A DNA stretch of 6,909 nucleotides from Clostridia bacterium. GTDB taxonomy: Bacteria; Bacillota; Clostridia; Christensenellales; Borkfalkiaceae. Under the pieces are notes generated by a model. It was not told the origin of the DNA and made no database searches. It saw only the letters and a program-made list of their open reading frames with translations. Where the stretch lies: positions 1 to 6,909 of the forward strand of contig JAGAUH010000281.1 in assembly GCA_017620875.1 (NCBI GenBank), given 5' to 3'. This document shows, in pieces, positions 5,601 through 6,909 of this stretch (positions are counted from its first letter, which is position 1; each line of letters starts with the position of its first letter). The position numbers were made by a program, and so were the translations under genes.

Positions 5601-6582
5601 AGCCTGCAGTAGTGCTAAATACAGGATTGATAGTAGCGGTTTTGTTGTGTTCTACGTTAACGTTTGCAATGGTTAAAGTACCATAGTCTTCACCAACCGT
5701 AACCTTAAAGGTTGTTTCGTGCTTGTCGGTTTTAGCGGTAACCGTAACGACTGCTTCGGCAACTAAACCCGTAACCGTGTTCCCGCTAATACTTATTTTA
5801 CTAGTGTCGTAAGTGTAAGTGATTGCTAAACTAGAACCTGCGCTCGTGCTAAAGTTAGGAGTGATGGTAGCAGTTTTATTATATTCTACGTTAACGTTTG
5901 CAATGGTTAAAGTTCCGTAGTCTTTACCAACCGTTACGGTAAAGGTTGTTTCGTGCTTGTCTGTTTTAGCAGTAACGGTAACGACTGCTTCTGCAACTAA
6001 ACCCGTAACTGTATTTCCGTCTATACTTATTTTAGAAGTGTCATAAGTATAAGTAATAGGTAATTCGTTAGTGGTAAAATTAGGTACGATAGTTGCAACT
6101 TTGCCATATTCTACGTTTACGTCTGCAATAGTAAGTTCGCCAGCGTTGCTATCTACGTATATTTTAAACGTAGTAGAGTGGTGGCTAGTAGTTGCGGTAA
6201 CCGTTACTATTGCGCCTTCTACCAAACCTATTACGGAAGTGCCGTTTATAATAACGTCGTTACCTTCGAACGAGAAGGAAACTTCTTCTTGATATTCCGG
6301 TTTAGAAAACTCCGTAATAATAGTTGCAGTATCGCCAACGTTTACGTGTACGTCTGCAATGGTAAGCGTTCCGTAGTCTACAACGGAAGAACTAGGTGGA
6401 ATTGCAGAAGAAATTTCTTCTTGACTAGAAGAACTAACTTCTTTACTAGAACTACTTTGAGACTGAGTTGGTTTACTAGAAGAACTTGCTATTGGTCTGT
6501 TTCCAGGTGTGGTTTCGCAACCAACGGCAAATAGTAATAAAGAAAGTATTATACTAAAAATAATAATGCCTATCTTTTTCAT
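2641..6582 (-). CDS. Surface lipoprotein with Ig-like repeats, SGNH/GDSL hydrolase domain and three jelly-roll modules
   Basis: A 1313-residue secreted lipoprotein. Residues 1-22 are a lipoprotein signal: MKK, a hydrophobic core, and lipobox AVGC with lipidated C22. A Ser-rich linker (33-67) follows. Six Ig-like (Big_2-type) repeats span about 70-145, 148-222, 223-300, 301-378, 379-456 and 457-530. The SGNH hydrolase domain (about 545-757) shows block I IGDSFFD (nucleophile S573), block II G598, block III HIGTND (N629) and block V DDVHPN (D738, H741), so the catalytic set is intact. Three related jelly-roll modules follow at about 789-909, 973-1089 and 1153-1271. There is no LPxTG or C-terminal membrane segment, so the lipid is the only visible anchor. 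A likely role is removing acyl groups from a glycan near the cell surface; the substrate is not readable from sequence. The gene has its own promoter and terminator, and the neighbours say nothing about its job. Confidence 0.93.
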   Translation of the reverse strand: MKKIGIIIFSIILSLLLFAVGCETTPGNRPIASSSSKPTQSQSSSSKEVSSSSQEEISSAIPPSSSVVDYGTLTIADVHVNVGDTATIITEFSKPEYQEEVSFSFEGNDVIINGTSVIGLVEGAIVTVTATTSHHSTTFKIYVDSNAGELTIADVNVEYGKVATIVPNFTTNELPITYTYDTSKISIDGNTVTGLVAEAVVTVTAKTDKHETTFTVTVGKDYGTLTIANVNVEYNKTATITPNFSTSAGSSLAITYTYDTSKISISGNTVTGLVAEAVVTVTAKTDKHETTFKVTVGEDYGTLTIANVNVEHNKTATINPVFSTTAGSSLAITYTYDTSKISISGNTVTGLVAEAVVTVTAKTDKHETTFTVTVGKDYGTLTIANVSVAYNGTATINPVFSTTAGSSLAITYTYDTSKISISGNTVTGKVAGASVTVTAKTSKHSVTFTITVDKDYTFKVGNVTTYAGFYVIPTPTFTVPANAQSVTYTTTSSNVTISGNKITGAKENTTATVTAKTSQGTSATFTVTVGANSFFNNFNDTSNFLSYFNTVQTKLANRTDINKNDLTLYIGDSFFDYRNFFTKAFDGMYSGANADTWGISSSLTRQWIYFAQKTYALNPKNIVIHIGTNDIFDDYGPNRANLVNSAPAGSANYNTIVNEITNRLKTLFNNYHTNLPNTKLYWYSIEPRLYNSTLGTNGNAIAEAINSNIKTFATSNSSWLTYLDSCSIFKADTSLYSDDVHPNVAGYIKMTALLPTGLVSSNTNYLGSTSNFTHNYDAYANSTIINGSYGDFVYTSNVTLNAFTKNNAHITLNFNHNSSYRFLLWDNQNSGKFWFGGIFNGGGTVNGGAGAQSYLDANATPITFKLAILSKNKVQYMFIEDQLVAVYKNNFTPICLTVGAEQCNVTFNDNLTGHSTSSLYTTYANKVANVTVSAVMTTYAGKNVSNSATAVADISTVLTDTAAGKSVPIVSTASTFLYTGKLNISAMNSGANCHVSLSVGNDHGSSHRFLIWDINGDGKYFFGWGPNYTNSSKGYFNFSTTKTLNIAILSTSKHAYLFINGALQTVFASKGNCTLLYATENMATTLTSGLIYASGTKLYNSYLSAVSTYESGSYTAGQAIDVGGDVVVSGYIADFTQTSGNAVIDGYTPLPASGNFVFESTVTINSYTTNGHISLILNSSTTTTSNRFLIWDNNSDGVFNYGGAYNGGHATGSGSISATTTPKTFKVAVYVNGQKAYLFVDGELKTVLVLNFEVESFTFGAENCSVTFSGITVSNTYTKISNYNSYASKSGVSNYASSTVGLYDHTNSGNKLA
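2770..4218 (-). repeat. Region coding three LamG-like jelly-roll modules
   Basis: Residues 789-909, 973-1089 and 1153-1271 align to one pattern. Each begins with a strand like GDFVYTSNVTLN, reaches RFL[LI]WD (821, 1008, 1187), has a loop D-x-x-x-[SD]-G followed by [FY]xxG, and ends with a strand pair like AYLFVDGELKTV. Modules 1 and 3 also share GAE[QN]C[NS]VTF (899-907, 1260-1268), which module 2 lacks. The FVDGELKTV strand resembles concanavalin/LamG folds, which often bind sugars. The assignment is by pattern only. Linkers of about 63 residues separate the modules. Confidence 0.65.
4312..4887 (-). other. SGNH/GDSL hydrolase domain within the lipoprotein
   Basis: Residues 566-757. The Ser codon of GDS is at 4866-4864. 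Order and spacing of the blocks are typical of the Lipase_GDSL_2 type: GDS at 571-573, Gly598, GTND at 627-630, and the D738-x-x-H741-P pair. Block II reads WGISSSLT rather than the common NxGxxGxT, so the oxyanion-loop neighbourhood differs. Proteins of this fold are often esterases on acetylated polysaccharides; that is family knowledge, not shown here. Confidence 0.88.
5215..6141 (-). repeat. Tandem 234-base repeats coding Ig-like domains
   Basis: Three units of 78 codons each (5683-5916, 5449-5682, 5215-5448) are almost identical in DNA. For example, the stretches at 5296-5400 and 5539-5640 agree at most positions, including synonymous ones. A fourth, shorter and more diverged unit lies at 5917-6141. 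Each unit codes for GTLTIANVNVE, a TYTYDTSKISISGNTVTG core and a TVTAKTDKHETTFTVTV end strand. Such recent duplication suggests that the number of units can change by recombination. Confidence 0.9.
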
Positions 6583-6586
6583 AAAA

Positions 6587-6591
6587 CCTCC
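6587..6591 (-). promoter_or_regulatory. Ribosome binding site of the lipoprotein gene
   Basis: GGAGG on the minus strand, four bases before the ATG at 6582-6580. It is followed directly by MKKIGIIIF, a proper signal-peptide start, so the start codon choice is firm. Confidence 0.88.
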
Positions 6592-6612
6592 AAATATTTT
6601 TTTAACTATTAC

Positions 6613-6641
6613 ATTATATCACAACAAAAAAGCTATTTCAA
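6613..6641 (-). promoter_or_regulatory. Sigma-A-type promoter of the lipoprotein gene
   Basis: A TTGAAA -35 box (6636-6641) and a TATAAT -10 box (6613-6618) are 17 bases apart on the minus strand, with an extended -10 (TGA before TATAAT). The predicted start near 6606 gives a leader of about 24 bases. The promoter begins just after the cysE terminator, so the lipoprotein is probably transcribed alone. Confidence 0.82.
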
Positions 6642-6645
6642 TAGG

Positions 6646-6676
6646 AAAATAAAAAATACCCACTAAAAGTGGGTAT
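6646..6676 (-). terminator. Rho-independent terminator of cysE
   Basis: Nine-base arms ATACCCACT (6656-6664) and AGTGGGTAT (6668-6676) enclose a three-base loop. On the minus strand the stem is followed by a run of six T, then ATTTT. It starts seven bases after the TAA of the serine acetyltransferase. The plus-strand side has only five A then T-rich sequence further away, so the minus direction is favoured. Confidence 0.92.
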
Positions 6677-6682
6677 AAAAAT

Positions 6683-6909
6683 TTAAGATTTTTTACATTT
6701 TATACTTAATTTTGGCAGTTCCGTATATGCGGTAGAGCAATCTGGAATAGAGTGGGTTATAAACGCGTTACCGCCTATAATAGAGTTTTCGCCAATAACG
6801 GTATCGCCACCTAAAATAGACGCGCCTGAATATATCGTAACGTTATTTTTTATAGTAGGGTGTCTTTTTTTGCCAAAAGTTTCGGCTCTATCTTTTATAG
6901 ATAACGCGC
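6683..6909 (-). CDS. cysE: Serine O-acetyltransferase, C-terminal 74 residues (5' end outside window)
   Basis: Serine acetyltransferase makes O-acetylserine from serine and acetyl-CoA, the first step of cysteine synthesis in the cytoplasm. Only the C-terminus is present; two bases of a split codon lie at the edge. The left-handed beta-helix hexapeptide pattern is clear: KRHPTIKNNVTIYSGASILG, then GDTVIGENSIIGGNAFI, then the tail THSIPDC. RHPTI followed by N-x-V-x-I-Y-x-G-A-x-I-L-G-G is the usual serine acetyltransferase signature and separates it from general hexapeptide acyltransferases. The last residues, CKKS, end without the C-terminal Ile used in several species to dock cysteine synthase (OASS), so complex formation cannot be claimed. 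It ends with its own terminator. The symbol rests on this fragment. Confidence 0.88.
   Translation of the reverse strand, partial: ALSIKDRAETFGKKRHPTIKNNVTIYSGASILGGDTVIGENSIIGGNAFITHSIPDCSTAYTELPKLSIKCKKS

Noticed and set aside
5215..6141. CRISPR or non-coding satellite repeats
   Set aside because: The 234-base period is an exact multiple of three and lies in frame inside one long coding region; each unit codes for one Ig-like domain.
6071..6534. Two overlapping plus-strand open frames (6071-6292 and 6178-6534)
   Set aside because: Both are antisense to the Ser-rich linker and first Ig-like repeats and overlap each other in different frames. Neither has a plausible start signal.

Overview
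The window comes from an AT-rich bacterium using the standard code (TGA is a stop in sbcD, and Trp is TGG). GGAGG-type ribosome binding sites, a short lysine-led lipoprotein signal, a Ser-rich linker after the lipid cysteine, and A/T-rich sigma-A promoters point to a low-GC Bacillota, probably an uncultured gut-type Clostridia. That placement is inference. All four recognisable genes lie on the minus strand and are described below in their direction of transcription, from right to left.

Right edge (6683-6909): the last 74 codons of a serine O-acetyltransferase (cysE), closed by a clean intrinsic terminator (6646-6676). A sigma-A promoter with an extended -10 (6613-6641) and a GGAGG site then start a 1313-residue surface lipoprotein (2641-6582). 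Its order is lipobox, Ser-rich linker, six bacterial Ig-like (Big_2-type) repeats, a catalytic SGNH/GDSL hydrolase domain, and three jelly-roll (LamG-like) modules, each with a DxNxDG-like loop. It looks like an anchored glycan- or ester-degrading enzyme with its own stalk and binding modules. A perfect-palindrome terminator with a T8 tract (2589-2621) ends the gene.

The 457-base gap (2184-2640) is not empty. It holds a sigma-A promoter (2524-2553) and then a long leader with three copies of a hairpin repeat (A 2238-2318, B 2331-2385, C 2443-2529) and a fourth inverted repeat (2394-2435). Copies A and C are nearly identical. Copy B keeps the fold with paired changes. The promoter's -10 box lies inside copy C, so the predicted transcript starts almost exactly at the foot of hairpin C.

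The leader feeds sbcD (1050-2183) and then sbcC (1-1053, cut by the window edge). These encode the two subunits of the SbcCD nuclease, which opens DNA hairpins and processes double-strand breaks. They overlap by ATGA and are probably translationally coupled. The most unusual material is the hairpin-repeat leader, with its embedded promoter, in front of a palindrome-processing nuclease, and the multidomain SGNH lipoprotein.
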